Translations under genes and position numbers: made by a program
Shown: one piece after another, positions 48,214-56,229 of the stretch
How the letters are laid out: each line of letters begins with the position of its first letter
Position numbering within the stretch: position 1 is the stretch's first letter
Notes under the pieces: generated by a model
What the model saw: the letters and a program-made list of their open reading frames with translations, nothing else
Database searches by the model: none
Told to the model about the DNA's origin: nothing
NCBI GenBank assembly: GCA_041749255.1
Contig: JBGTBR010000091.1
Span: 62,001-126,000 of the forward strand
Source of the DNA: JABDLO01 sp041749255
GTDB taxonomy: Bacteria > Bacteroidota > Bacteroidia > Chitinophagales > Saprospiraceae
DNA length: 64,000 nt
Reading direction: 5' to 3'

Positions 48214-48654
48214 TTATTCTGGAGACAAACAGTTTATGGTAATTTTCCCTAGCAAATTCATTAAAATATCCAAATCTTTATCTGACAGTCCTTGTAGTGC
48301 TTTTTTTCTGTATAAAATCACTACAGGAATTATTTGTTCTTGTAATTGTTTCCCTTGATCAGTCAAAATCAAGTTTACTCTTCTTCTGTCAGTTTCGTGA
48401 AAGGATCTTATCAAATAACCCTGGCGAACAAGTATTTCAATGATTCGTGTAATTGAGGCATGATCCTTGAACACTCTCTCTGCTATTTCTTTTTGAGATA
48501 GATCAGGATCATCACATATGGATTTCAATACCAACCATTGGTCAACGGTAATTTTTATCCCATTCTCACGAAGTTTTTTTTGAGCATACAATCTGTAAGA
48601 CTTCATGGATTTATCCAATACATAAAAAATGGTTTGATCCAGTCTGGGATTCAT
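48214..48654 (-). CDS. MarR family transcriptional regulator
   Basis: A 146-residue winged-helix regulator. Core motifs: ITVDQWLVLKSICDDPDLSQKEIAERVFKDHASITRIIEILVRQGYLIRS (helix-turn-helix) and the wing DRRRVNLILTDQGKQL. MarR proteins are dimers that usually repress their own operon and are released by small ligands or oxidants. I chose ATG 48654; the open frame reaches a TTG at 48705, but that would run through the 22-bp palindrome at 48679-48700, which then looks like the operator in front of the gene. It is first in a unit with the S41 peptidase. Confidence 0.88.
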   Translation of the reverse strand: MNPRLDQTIFYVLDKSMKSYRLYAQKKLRENGIKITVDQWLVLKSICDDPDLSQKEIAERVFKDHASITRIIEILVRQGYLIRSFHETDRRRVNLILTDQGKQLQEQIIPVVILYRKKALQGLSDKDLDILMNLLGKITINCLSPE

Positions 48655-48668
48655 CACATCAAATTTAA

Positions 48669-48735
48669 TTGATACAAATATAATTGATATATCAATTATA
48701 AACAAGTATAGAGTTGATATTTTAATCTATCAATA
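48669..48735 (-). promoter_or_regulatory. Candidate MarR operator with TTGATA half-sites
   Basis: A perfect 22-bp palindrome fills 48679-48700, with TTGATA/TATCAA arms meeting at the centre. Further half-sites lie at 48669-48674 (TTGATA) and as a spaced pair in 48714-48733 (TTGATA, 8-nt gap, TATCAA). The cluster sits 25 nt upstream of the MarR start codon, fitting autoregulation. Confidence 0.7.
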
Positions 48736-48890
48736 ATTTAAAGTAGTATAATTAATAATTTTTAAGTGACCGGAAACCACTTTATAGAGCAATTAATGCA
48801 GTGATTTTGATTTTGTGATATATGGGAATGGCAAGTTTGATTATCGTATCCAATAATTGTGAAAGTAAATACTACTTCTTAGTAAATAAT

Positions 48891-49397
48891 TTACTCAAGT
48901 GCTTTTGCATTTAAGAATAATTCTTCTGTAATCGCACCTCCTTCATTTGAATCTGAATCCACCAGGATTTTCCATGTCCCTTCCTCTTTTCTAAGTGTAA
49001 CGTGAAACGCCCCATAACCCACCTGTTTTTCACCTGAAGGGTACAATGACTCGTTTTTAAAATACCCCACTTCATAAGCCAGCCCATTATTGCTTATCCG
49101 CTCTGTAAATCGCAATTCAAATGAGTATTTGACATTGTTTGTTGCCAACGACTCCTTCCAGGCAGGCCATCCATTTTCCATATTTTTATGATATTCAGAA
49201 AGATCCATTACTCTTTTACTGTTTCGATCAACCCGAATCATATCATTGGAATGCAGAGTAACAAAGGCTGCTACATCCTGCTCCATGATGGCTTTGGTGA
49301 ATGGTTTCCAAACTTGATCATTGATTTCCTTTTGGTCATTCTGTGCATGTAAAACAAAAGGCAAATATGCAAGGCATATCAATAAAATCTTTTTCAT
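48891..49397 (-). CDS. Exported DUF4440/SnoaL-like protein
   Basis: A 168-residue protein with a signal peptide (cut near LHAQN) and an NTF2-like fold: VWKPFTKAIMEQDVAAFVTLHSNDMIRVD at the start, LRFTERISNNGLAYEVGYFKN in the middle and YGAFHVTLRKEEGTWKILVDSDSN at the end, a pattern of DUF4440. The cavity in this fold can bind small ligands, but no catalytic residues can be named. The gene is separated from the MarR unit by about 236 nt and is divergent to the serine hydrolase. Confidence 0.82.
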   Translation of the reverse strand: MKKILLICLAYLPFVLHAQNDQKEINDQVWKPFTKAIMEQDVAAFVTLHSNDMIRVDRNSKRVMDLSEYHKNMENGWPAWKESLATNNVKYSFELRFTERISNNGLAYEVGYFKNESLYPSGEKQVGYGAFHVTLRKEEGTWKILVDSDSNEGGAITEELFLNAKALE

Positions 49398-49848
49398 AGG
49401 TATTTTTTATGTGCTAGCATTTTGGCAACGCCTTTGGTTGCAAAATTATTTATTACAAAATTTTTGTATAGTAATATGCGCAACCAACATTTATTTATTA
49501 TACAAAAACAAAAAGCCGATGAATGCATGTCATTTCTTTCTTTAATTGTTAATTATGTTGTGTAATGCAACCTGTTTCGTAACATTTCGTCAATATTATC
49601 TGTAACCATGAAGATAATATAATCAAGTCAGATAAAAAAACCCTATCCTTTATGAGTACCTAAGTAGGCTATTGAACATGGAGATCCAGGAACTAAATAC
49701 GATAATGATTAATGTAGAAGCAGATACTTTTTAGAATAGACATAGCTTTTTATGTTGGAATATTATCGACTGATATGCTTTCCGTATTGGCTATGTACCC
49801 ATTAGAATAATATCAACATCATGTCCAATAAATATTAAAGGTTTCAAT
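49398..49848. other. Divergent intergenic region
   Basis: About 450 nt between the divergent DUF4440 and serine hydrolase genes. It must carry both promoters. I found no TAnnTTTG match in the right place, no MarR-like TTGATA/TATCAA palindrome, and no gene. Confidence 0.45.
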
Positions 49849-51576
49849 ATGAAAATATCAAGCTCCAAAAATTATTTTGCTTTGTGTTATATTATGATCC
49901 CGATGATTTTATTTATTGGTAAAACTAATGCCCAATTTATAGATACTTCTTCTTTAGAAAAACAAATTCCAAAATTAATGGAGTCTGGAGACACCCCAGG
50001 CCTTTCCATTTCATTTATATACAATGGTGATACTTATTGGAGCGCTGCATTTGGCACATTAAATGATAGCCTTCAAACTCCAGTTAACCGTACCTCGATA
50101 TTCTCAGCTGCATCTCTAAGCAAACCTGTTTTTGCTTACATGGTTATGCGGTTATCTGAGCGCGAAGAATTTAATCTAGATACACCACTTTCGTCCCTGC
50201 TCTTAAACCCCAGAATGGAACACGATTCCCGATACAAAAAAATCACTGCAAGAATGGTACTTTCTCACATGACCGGACTGCCAAACTGGGGTGGTGATGA
50301 ATTGAAATTACGATTTGACCCCGGAATGGGATTTGATTATTCAGGAGAAGGTTATGTATACCTTCAACAGGTAATAGAATCCATTACAGAACTTTCGCTG
50401 GAAGAACTTGCCCGTAAGGAAGTCTTTGAACCACTCAATATGCACAACACAAGTTTTGTGTGGCAGGAGCGTTTTACAGACAATGTAGTATATGGAAAAG
50501 ATTGGGCATGGAAGGTTTCAAATCTAACTCATTACAAAGAACCCAATGCCTCTTTTTCCCTGCTTACGACTGCAGAAGATTACAGCAAGTTTGTATGTGC
50601 TGTATTAAACCATACTGGTTTGGGAACACGTCATATTGAATTGATGTTGAGTCCTCAGCATTCGGTTCACCGACCGTGGCGACCCACGGAAGCTGACGAT
50701 TATGTTTATTGGGGGCTGGGTTGGGGGCTCCAAAAAATAGATGAGGGTTGGGCTTTTTTTCATTGGGGCGACAATGGACCATTCAAGGCATATGTACTTG
50801 CCTATCCCAGGCAAAAACTGGGTGTGGTTTATTTTGCAAATTCCCATGACGGGCTTTCCTTTGCAAATGATATCGCCGCTATGCTCAAAGATGAAAAACA
50901 TTATGCACTGAAATGGCTGAACTATTCTCGTCATGACAATCCTCAAAGACTTGGTATAAAGAAAGTTAAGCTTGCTGCCCTGACTGAAGGAAGCGAAAGA
51001 GCCATTTCAGTTTTTCGGGAGATTCAAGGTATGTCAGAATCCAAACTGACTGCAGATGACATAGGTAATCTGGCAGAATTCCTCTCAGCAAATAAATTGG
51101 ACACTGCAGCTCTTAAAATCATGGAGATAGCACTAAATGAGCACACCAATTCAGTCGATATGTATAACCGTTATGCCGGGATATTGCTTGCAGCTGGAAA
51201 ATACCAGGAAGCCATATCATCTCACCAGATAATTTTGGAAATAGAACCCGATAACGATAATGCTCTTCGTCAGATTGAATGGATAAGACAGCGTTTAGCC
51301 GTGGAAAACCAAGATGTAGAAGTTGCCACAAAACAACTGGCCCTATACGCAGGTGATTATGGTCCAAGGCATTTCCGTTTGAAGAACGGCACGCTCTTTT
51401 ACCAACGTGAGGGAAATCCAGAATACAGGATGATTCCCTTGTCACAGGTTTTATTCGCGTTGGAAGGTATGGAAACATTCAGACTACGGTTTGAATTAGA
51501 AGGTGATGGCCGGGTAAATAAAGTAACAGGACTTTATATCAACGGGAGTTCGGACGAAAATAACAGAACAAATTAA
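49849..51576 (+). CDS. Serine hydrolase (beta-lactamase/AmpC-like) with TPR and extra C-terminal module
   Basis: A 575-residue exported hydrolase of the class C beta-lactamase/esterase group. Signal peptide to about residue 29 (TNAQ). The SxxK nucleophile is S89-LS-K92 (AASLSKPVF), the second motif is the Tyr in FDYSGEGYVYL, and the third (KTG-like) is HWGDNGPF. Residues 390-490 are helical TPR-like repeats (ALKIMEIALNEHTNSVDMYNRYAGILLAAGKYQEAI). The last 75 residues repeat the C-terminal module of the S41 peptidase nearby (YAGDYGPRHFRLKNGTLFYQREG...). A true beta-lactam substrate is not implied; most such proteins are esterases or D-aminopeptidases. Confidence 0.9.
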   Translation: MKISSSKNYFALCYIMIPMILFIGKTNAQFIDTSSLEKQIPKLMESGDTPGLSISFIYNGDTYWSAAFGTLNDSLQTPVNRTSIFSAASLSKPVFAYMVMRLSEREEFNLDTPLSSLLLNPRMEHDSRYKKITARMVLSHMTGLPNWGGDELKLRFDPGMGFDYSGEGYVYLQQVIESITELSLEELARKEVFEPLNMHNTSFVWQERFTDNVVYGKDWAWKVSNLTHYKEPNASFSLLTTAEDYSKFVCAVLNHTGLGTRHIELMLSPQHSVHRPWRPTEADDYVYWGLGWGLQKIDEGWAFFHWGDNGPFKAYVLAYPRQKLGVVYFANSHDGLSFANDIAAMLKDEKHYALKWLNYSRHDNPQRLGIKKVKLAALTEGSERAISVFREIQGMSESKLTADDIGNLAEFLSANKLDTAALKIMEIALNEHTNSVDMYNRYAGILLAAGKYQEAISSHQIILEIEPDNDNALRQIEWIRQRLAVENQDVEVATKQLALYAGDYGPRHFRLKNGTLFYQREGNPEYRMIPLSQVLFALEGMETFRLRFELEGDGRVNKVTGLYINGSSDENNRTN

Positions 51577-51610
51577 AGAGAATTGTGCACCTCGTAGGGT
51601 CTGAACGGAA

Positions 51611-51635
51611 AAACTTGTTAGTTTTAAGCAAGTTT
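51611..51635. terminator. Possible shared terminator
   Basis: AAACTTG (51611-51617) pairs with CAAGTTT (51629-51635) over 7 bp, between the convergent serine hydrolase and stress cassette 2. There is no long T run, so it may be weak. Confidence 0.35.
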
Positions 51636-51661
51636 AGCGAATTATGGTGTTGGAAACCGAT

Positions 51662-52063
51662 TTAATTCTTACTTCCTATAGCTTTGGATCCAAGATGTGT
51701 AGCGATATTGAATATTCCTGATGCCACTGATTTTAAGTTTTCAGGATGTTTTGCAACTACGTTTGATATGCCGAACATCAATGCAGTGCCAAGTAATCTC
51801 TTTACAGGATTACCGGACATACCTACAAATAATTTTTTTGAAAGATAGCCAATGGTGATACCGACAGCAGTGTTTAAAAGGTTACCTTTTAAATCTTCTG
51901 AAGAAATCACTTCATTAAAAGTACTTTTTATGATATTGATGGGCTTTATGCTTTCAAAGGCAAGTTGCATCTGTTCTTTTAATATATATCCTTCCATAGC
52001 ACGGGATTGTTCCAGTTGCAGGATAGCTTCTTTAAGGTTGGCAGATGTTTTTATATGCTTCAT
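51662..52063 (-). CDS. Hypothetical protein of stress cassette 2
   Basis: A 133-residue protein with an N-terminal charged helix (LKEAILQLEQSRAMEGYILKEQM), the conserved FESIKPINIIKSTFNEVISSEDLKGNLL, a hydrophobic glycine-rich part (AVGITIGYLSKKLFVGM), and a second hydrophobic segment (LLGTALMFGISNVV). It is a diverged paralog of the protein at 11037-11462 and probably membrane-associated. It lies 7 nt after the holin-like gene. Unlike its cassette-1 counterpart it has no acidic tail and its 3' end is not touched by repeats, so it may show the ancestral C-terminus. Confidence 0.75.
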   Translation of the reverse strand: MKHIKTSANLKEAILQLEQSRAMEGYILKEQMQLAFESIKPINIIKSTFNEVISSEDLKGNLLNTAVGITIGYLSKKLFVGMSGNPVKRLLGTALMFGISNVVAKHPENLKSVASGIFNIATHLGSKAIGSKN

Positions 52064-52070
52064 GAATATT

Positions 52071-52412
52071 TTATTGAAGTACTTGAGAAATAATTATATC
52101 ACTTACTGGTTTTTTTATCCAGTTGTGCAGGAAAAAGTGCAAAACAAGCCCTAAAACGAGATTAAAGCCAGCTACAATAAAAAATCCATAATAAGATTTA
52201 CCCAGAAGTTCACCTAACCATAGAGCAATACCCAAATTTAATATCATGATAAATAAGGAGAGTACTAGGACAACACTTAACCGCCATATTAAATTTGTAA
52301 CTATCCCGGTTGTTGCTTCCAGTCCTTTTAATTTGGCGAGTTCTATGGATTTTTTACCATAGGCTTCGCCTCTCTCGTATAACTCCTCTATTAAAGTGAA
52401 TGGAGTTTCCAT
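52071..52412 (-). CDS. Phage holin 3_6-like membrane protein
   Basis: A 113-residue protein with an N-terminal amphipathic helix (LYERGEAYGKKSIELAKLKGLEA) and two membrane segments (about residues 41-66 and 73-96), the same layout as the cassette-1 protein at 11477-11827. It lies 7 nt after YtxH and 7 nt before the hypothetical gene, a tight operon. It is probably an inner-membrane stress protein, not a phage lysis protein. Confidence 0.76.
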   Translation of the reverse strand: METPFTLIEELYERGEAYGKKSIELAKLKGLEATTGIVTNLIWRLSVVLVLSLFIMILNLGIALWLGELLGKSYYGFFIVAGFNLVLGLVLHFFLHNWIKKPVSDIIISQVLQ

Positions 52413-52419
52413 TTGTCAT

Positions 52420-52698
52420 TTATTTTGAGGATAAAGAAAATTCTGAAATGGTTTCTTCTACTTTTTCTTTTCCGATTCCGGCAAGGCGATTGGTTTCTTC
52501 GGTGGCCGCTTCAAATTGTTTGATAATGGCTTCAGCAAATTCATTAAACTTTTGTTTCATTTCTTCTGCATATTCATCGCTTAACTTCGAAATTTTCTTT
52601 CTTGTTTTAGTTCCTTTATCAGGTGCAAATAATACCCCCAATGTGGCTCCAATTACAACACCTGCCACTAGCCCTAATAATACTTTTTCTGAACCCAT
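52420..52698 (-). CDS. YtxH domain-containing stress protein
   Basis: A 92-residue YtxH protein: glycine-rich membrane segment (LLGLVAGVVIGATLGVLFAP, about 6-26), the signature FAPDKGTKTRKKI and a helical charged tail (FAEAIIKQFEAATEETNRLA). First gene of cassette 2 and paralog of the protein at 11943-12260. The 300-nt gap to the divergent AraC regulator gene is the likely control region for both. Confidence 0.85.
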   Translation of the reverse strand: MGSEKVLLGLVAGVVIGATLGVLFAPDKGTKTRKKISKLSDEYAEEMKQKFNEFAEAIIKQFEAATEETNRLAGIGKEKVEETISEFSLSSK

Positions 52699-53005
52699 TA
52701 TTTTTGTTTTTAATTTTCACTCATTGTGATATTACAAAGGTGCATACTTTTGAAACTATAGCGTTACACAATAACCTTAAAGATTTATATCATTCACACA
52801 TGAAAATGGATTATCACAAAATTTCTTGAATCGGGTAGAAACGTTCTTTTGGAATGGGCACACTCATTGGGATCTCAACCAGTTAATATATTTATGTAAT
52901 TAATTGCTTTTTTACAAAAATTAATATTTTTTCCTCATTTTTATTGTACTTTTACAATTAAATCTCAGTTCAACTTTCTTTTGTCAAAGAAAATTCGCCC
53001 ATTTT
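52699..53005. other. Divergent control region between YtxH and AraC genes
   Basis: About 300 nt, very AT-rich. CACCTTTG (minus strand, 52735-52742) is one base off the TAnnTTTG element for the YtxH side. No clear element was found for the AraC side. No gene is present. Confidence 0.4.
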
Positions 53006-53575
53006 ATGACATCAAAACTTTATATAAAATACATGGTTTCTATTCGATGCAAAATGGTGGTTAAGGCTGCATTGAATGAACTTGGTATACCACATGGAAT
53101 TGTAGAATTAGGTGAAGTCGAGATTAAAGAAAGTTTAGCACCGAAACAATATGCTCAGCTCGAAATCATATTACTGAAATCCGGACTGGAGCTGCTGGAT
53201 GACAAAAAAGCTGTATTGGTTCAGAAAATCAAAACGATCGTCATTGAAATGATACACTATTCTGAGGAACTACCCAAGATTAATTTTTCCCATTACCTAA
53301 GCGAAAAACTCGACCACAACTATACTTACCTGGCCAACTTGTTTTCTGAAACCACTGGCACCACTATAGAACATTTTATTATAGCCCACAAAATTGAAAA
53401 AGCCAAAGAATTGCTTTTATACGACGAACTCAATCTTACCGAAATCGCGTATGAATTAAACTATAGCAGCGTGTCACATCTATCTAACCAGTTTAAGAGA
53501 GTCACCGGATTAACACCGACCTTTTTTAAAAAACTACAACTGTATAGAAGGCGAATTGCACTCGAGGATCTGTGA
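53006..53575 (+). CDS. Short AraC-type regulator with HMA-like N-terminus
   Basis: A 189-residue regulator. The N-terminal part (residues 5-60: LYIKYMVSIRCKMVVKAALNELGI...GEVEIKESL) has the beta-alpha-beta spacing of a small HMA/ferredoxin-like domain with a single Cys in the loop where HMA domains have CxxC, so metal binding is doubtful. Residues 85-185 are an AraC double helix-turn-helix (IEKAKELLLYDELNLTEIAYELNYSSVSHLSNQFKRVTGLTPTFFKK). It has a paralog at 57185-57754, about half identical by eye. It is divergent from the YtxH cassette, which it may control. Confidence 0.87.
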   Translation: MTSKLYIKYMVSIRCKMVVKAALNELGIPHGIVELGEVEIKESLAPKQYAQLEIILLKSGLELLDDKKAVLVQKIKTIVIEMIHYSEELPKINFSHYLSEKLDHNYTYLANLFSETTGTTIEHFIIAHKIEKAKELLLYDELNLTEIAYELNYSSVSHLSNQFKRVTGLTPTFFKKLQLYRRRIALEDL

Positions 53576-53704
53576 ATTATGCAATTATCTTTATAAATAA
53601 TATAACGACATCCATTCAAAGTTGTTGATCTTTGTTCTTTCGTGAAAATGAAAATCACAATTTTACAAGATCGTCCGCTTAGTCCGGAATTTCCGGGTCA
53701 GGAA

Positions 53705-53737
53705 CCAGAGTTTAAACTTTAGTTGTATAAACTCTGG
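53705..53737 (+). terminator. Rho-independent terminator
   Basis: A perfect 10-bp inverted repeat (CCAGAGTTTA 53705-53714, TAAACTCTGG 53728-53737) with a 13-nt loop, followed by a T-rich tail (ATTTCTGTTTTC). It lies about 130 nt past the AraC stop, leaving room for a 3' UTR or a small RNA. Confidence 0.6.
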
Positions 53738-53838
53738 ATTTCTGTTTTCTCTTCGATAATATATTAAAAGCTCTACAATTAGCCCATATCGCAATAAATA
53801 ATAAGAATATATCGTTAAAGACATACATAATTATGTCA

Positions 53839-53854
53839 CCACGGAACACCGTGG
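53839..53854 (+). promoter_or_regulatory. GC-rich hairpin before the small membrane protein genes
   Basis: CCACGG (53839-53844), loop AACA, CCGTGG (53849-53854) in otherwise AT-rich sequence. It is followed by ATTTAGTTTTG. It may be a second terminator or a leader hairpin for the gene at 53967. Confidence 0.45.
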
Positions 53855-53966
53855 ATTTAGTTTTGCTTTAAATTAATCCCCAGTAATTAACTTTATCAAA
53901 ATGCCTTTTTTTAAAAAAAGCGTGCTTATTATTCATAATATTCAGTAAATCTAAAAAAACTTCACC

Positions 53967-54152
53967 ATGCCATTAATTAATGTTTTCATTGTTTTGATCG
54001 TAGTCGGCGTACTTCTTTGGCTAATTAATAACTATCTTCCGATGGATCGGAAGATCAAAAATATTCTCAACGGCGTCGCTGTCATAGTTGTGGTCATTTG
54101 GCTATTGCAAATATTTGGAATTTTAGATTCAATGAAAAACCTTACCATCTAA
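53967..54152 (+). CDS. Thivi_2564-like small membrane protein, copy 1
   Basis: A 61-residue protein, almost entirely two membrane segments (about 5-23 and 36-53) around a polar turn NNYLPMDRKIKNIL. It matches the short Thivi_2564-type family of two-helix proteins by the pattern MPLIN.FIVLIVVGVLLWL.NNY.PMDRKIK.ILN. The family has no assigned role but is common near stress genes. A second copy follows 76 nt downstream, so the two are a tandem duplication and probably one transcript. Confidence 0.8.
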   Translation: MPLINVFIVLIVVGVLLWLINNYLPMDRKIKNILNGVAVIVVVIWLLQIFGILDSMKNLTI

Positions 54153-54228
54153 AAAATGATTATTTTGTCTATCGCAATCAATTGACTTAAAAAGTATATT
54201 AATTTATTCACTATTAAAAATCACAAGT

Positions 54229-54396
54229 ATGCCCCTTATTAATATTTTTATCGTCCTTATCGTTGTCGGAGTTCTTCTATGGCTTGTAAACAATTACATA
54301 CCTATGGACCGTAAGATCAAGAGCATTCTAAATTTTGTTGCTGTCATTATTGTTATTATCTGGTTGCTAAAAGTATTTAATATAATAGCAATGTAA
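54229..54396 (+). CDS. Thivi_2564-like small membrane protein, copy 2
   Basis: A 55-residue paralog of the gene just upstream, read by hand: MPLINIFIVL, then IVVGVLLWLV, NNYIPMDRKI, KSILNFVAVI and so on to NIIAM. It keeps the PMDRKIK turn between two membrane segments and loses the extra C-terminal residues of copy 1. It is short enough that gene callers with a 60-residue floor will miss it. Repeat island 2 begins right at its stop codon (TAATTGAGGTTGAGG). Confidence 0.8.
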   Translation: MPLINIFIVLIVVGVLLWLVNNYIPMDRKIKSILNFVAVIIVIIWLLKVFNIIAM

Positions 54397-55185
54397 TTGA
54401 GGTTGAGGGTTGAGGTGCAGGTTTAACTGCCGAAGCCCGGTACAGTAAGTTAAGGGTTTTGCATTATCACTTGTATACTGCCAGAGTACTACACCGTATG
54501 GTTTTTATTAAATATCTTTTAGATCATAAGATAGTACTTTAATAAGAACAACAATTGCTTTCTTTTCTACCATAATCCATTCCTTTTCTACCATAAATAA
54601 GCATTGGCCTTTATTTTGGTCTAAATTTTATATTCCAACTCTCTGACTTCATTCCTAGCCAATAGGTCGAAAGTCGGAAAGTCTCAAGGTCGGAAAGTCG
54701 AAAGTCGAAAGTCGAAAGTCGAAAATTAACCAAAACCAAAACTAAAACCAAAACTATTTGATACCAGATACGAACTACCATAATAGGTCGAAAGTTGGAA
54801 GGTCGGAAAGCCGTCAACGTATGGCTACGACCTACGAGCTACCAGCTAATTTGAGGTTAAGGTTCTGAAAGTCTGAAGGTCGGAAGGTCACAAGGTCGGA
54901 AGGTCGGAAGGCTATAAACTACTATTAACTGTCAACTGCCTATGCTAATGCGAACTTATCCCTACGAGCTAAAATAATGTTGAGGTTAAGGAGGTAAGAC
55001 CTCAATGGCTGCACGTCATTAGCTACACGTCATTTATTGTCATTTGCGCTACGCGCCTAATTTGGTTATAGAGGGATCGTTTGCCTATTGCCCTCTGCAT
55101 ACTACGTACTGTATACTGCTCTGCGTCACTTGTTTTAGGCTAACTGCTTTTTTTGCTACTAGCTATAAGCTACGAGCTAAATAGG
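54397..55185. repeat. Repeat island 2: heptanucleotide arrays sharing blocks with island 1
   Basis: About 790 nt without a credible gene. It starts with GAGGTT hexamers, then an inverted partial copy of the GCC hairpin box (CTGCCGAAGCC, 54428-54438), an ordinary AT-rich section (54450-54650), then GAAAGTC/GGAAAGTC arrays (54666-54726), a block AACCAAAACCAAAACTA... ending in ATACCAGATACGAACTA (54761-54777), which is identical to 9977-9993 in island 1, more GGAAGGTC units (54875-54910), CTACGAGCTACCAGCTA, GAGGTTAAGG, the GAGGT-AAG-ACCTC hairpin (54990-55003), GTCATTT units and GCGCTACGCGC (55045-55056). The order of blocks follows island 1. Confidence 0.83.
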
Positions 55186-55554
55186 TGAGGTTGAAGTTGG
55201 TAAAACCAACGTATTCCATGAGGGCTCAAAGTATTTGCAAAACAATTCAGAACACTTTCAAGCTAAAGATTATTCCATCGATTTATACGAAAAAAAAATC
55301 CTTCTCCACTAGCGAAGAAGGACTTAATTTGTGTCTGATAATTAAGTTCGATTGTAGCTCAGTCACTCGACTAAATTCACAGACCACTCCTAAGTAATTC
55401 GGAAAATCAACCAAATTGCATTGCGGTTCAATTTATTTTTACTGAGTCCATATATCCCGGAATTCAAGCAAAAACTGAAATCCGTATTTTATAGTCTGCA
55501 TATTTTCCTGGAAAATGTTTCTTTCTAATTGGAAATCATAATCCCTATTGAAAT
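55186..55554. other. Spacer after repeat island 2 with a possible terminator
   Basis: About 370 nt. Within it an A run and TCCTTCT pair with AGAAGGA (about 55282-55328), a hairpin with a T run on the minus strand; it could end minus-strand transcription, including read-through from the OmpA gene. The words GTAGCTCAG at about 55351 look like a tRNA D-arm, but no tRNA can be folded around them. No gene seen. Confidence 0.4.
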
Positions 55555-56229
55555 TTACGCTTCAGCTTCTTTCTTTGCCTCTTCCTTCATTTTATCGTTT
55601 GCAGTGATCAAAAACTCTACTCTCCTATTTTTTTCCCGCCCTTCATCGGTATCATTCAGATATTTTGGAAGCATTTCACCAAATCCTACTATAGTCAATC
55701 TGTTTTGGTGTATACCTCTATCAATTAAATAATCAGTAACAGAACCAGCTCTTTGTTCAGAAAGTGATTGGTTGAAAACTTCACTTCCCCGGCTGTCAGT
55801 GTGTCCCTGCACCTCAATGTTGGTATCGGGATATGCTTCTAATACTTTTATAAACTTATCCAAGTTTGTTTGAGCATCATTGGAAAGATTCGATTGGCCA
55901 AATTCAAACAAGATATTACTGCTGAATTCCACCATAATGCCTTCCCCGACTCGTATTACTTCTGCATCAGGAACAGCAGCTTTTATTTCTTCGGCATGCT
56001 TGTCCATTTTATTTCCAATTAAAGCACCAGCGGTACCTCCGACTGCAGCTCCAATTATAGCACCCAATACTGTATTTCCGGTTGATTTTCCAATCACCGC
56101 ACCCATTGTTCCGCCTGCAGCAGTACCAATGACTGTACCTTTTTGAGTTTTGTTCATTGAACTACAACCTGCAAAAACCAAAATTGCGATAAAAAGAATT
56201 TGTATTAACCCAAACTTAAATGTTTTCAT
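55555..56229 (-). CDS. OmpA family lipoprotein with glycine-zipper segment
   Basis: A 224-residue outer-membrane lipoprotein: lipobox FAGC (Cys22), then a glycine-zipper region (GTVIGTAAGGTMGAVIGKSTG...GAIIGAAVGGTAGALIG, about 29-72), and an OmpA C-terminal peptidoglycan-binding domain (FEFGQSNLSNDAQTNLD, EVQGHTDSRGSEVFNQSLSEQRA, GFGEMLPKYLNDTDEGREKNRRVEF). It resembles the YiaD/Pal group and probably ties the outer membrane to the wall. ATG 56229 gives a normal lipoprotein signal; an open frame to 56373 adds a basic leader with no sense. It is part of the stress-gene region. Confidence 0.9.
   Translation of the reverse strand: MKTFKFGLIQILFIAILVFAGCSSMNKTQKGTVIGTAAGGTMGAVIGKSTGNTVLGAIIGAAVGGTAGALIGNKMDKHAEEIKAAVPDAEVIRVGEGIMVEFSSNILFEFGQSNLSNDAQTNLDKFIKVLEAYPDTNIEVQGHTDSRGSEVFNQSLSEQRAGSVTDYLIDRGIHQNRLTIVGFGEMLPKYLNDTDEGREKNRRVEFLITANDKMKEEAKKEAEA

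Noticed and set aside
49849..51576. True class C beta-lactamase (resistance gene)
   Set aside because: The catalytic motifs fit the wide serine hydrolase group, the third motif is HWG instead of KTG, and it carries TPR and extra modules; no support for beta-lactam specificity.
54611..54817. 68-codon minus-strand frame in repeat island 2
   Set aside because: The translated part consists of FRLSTFDFRLS-type repeats that come directly from GAAAGTC heptads; not a gene.
55340..55385. tRNA-like words (GTTCGATTGTAGCTCAG)
   Set aside because: No acceptor stem, anticodon arm or CCA end can be built around it; the order of the T-arm-like and D-arm-like words is also reversed.
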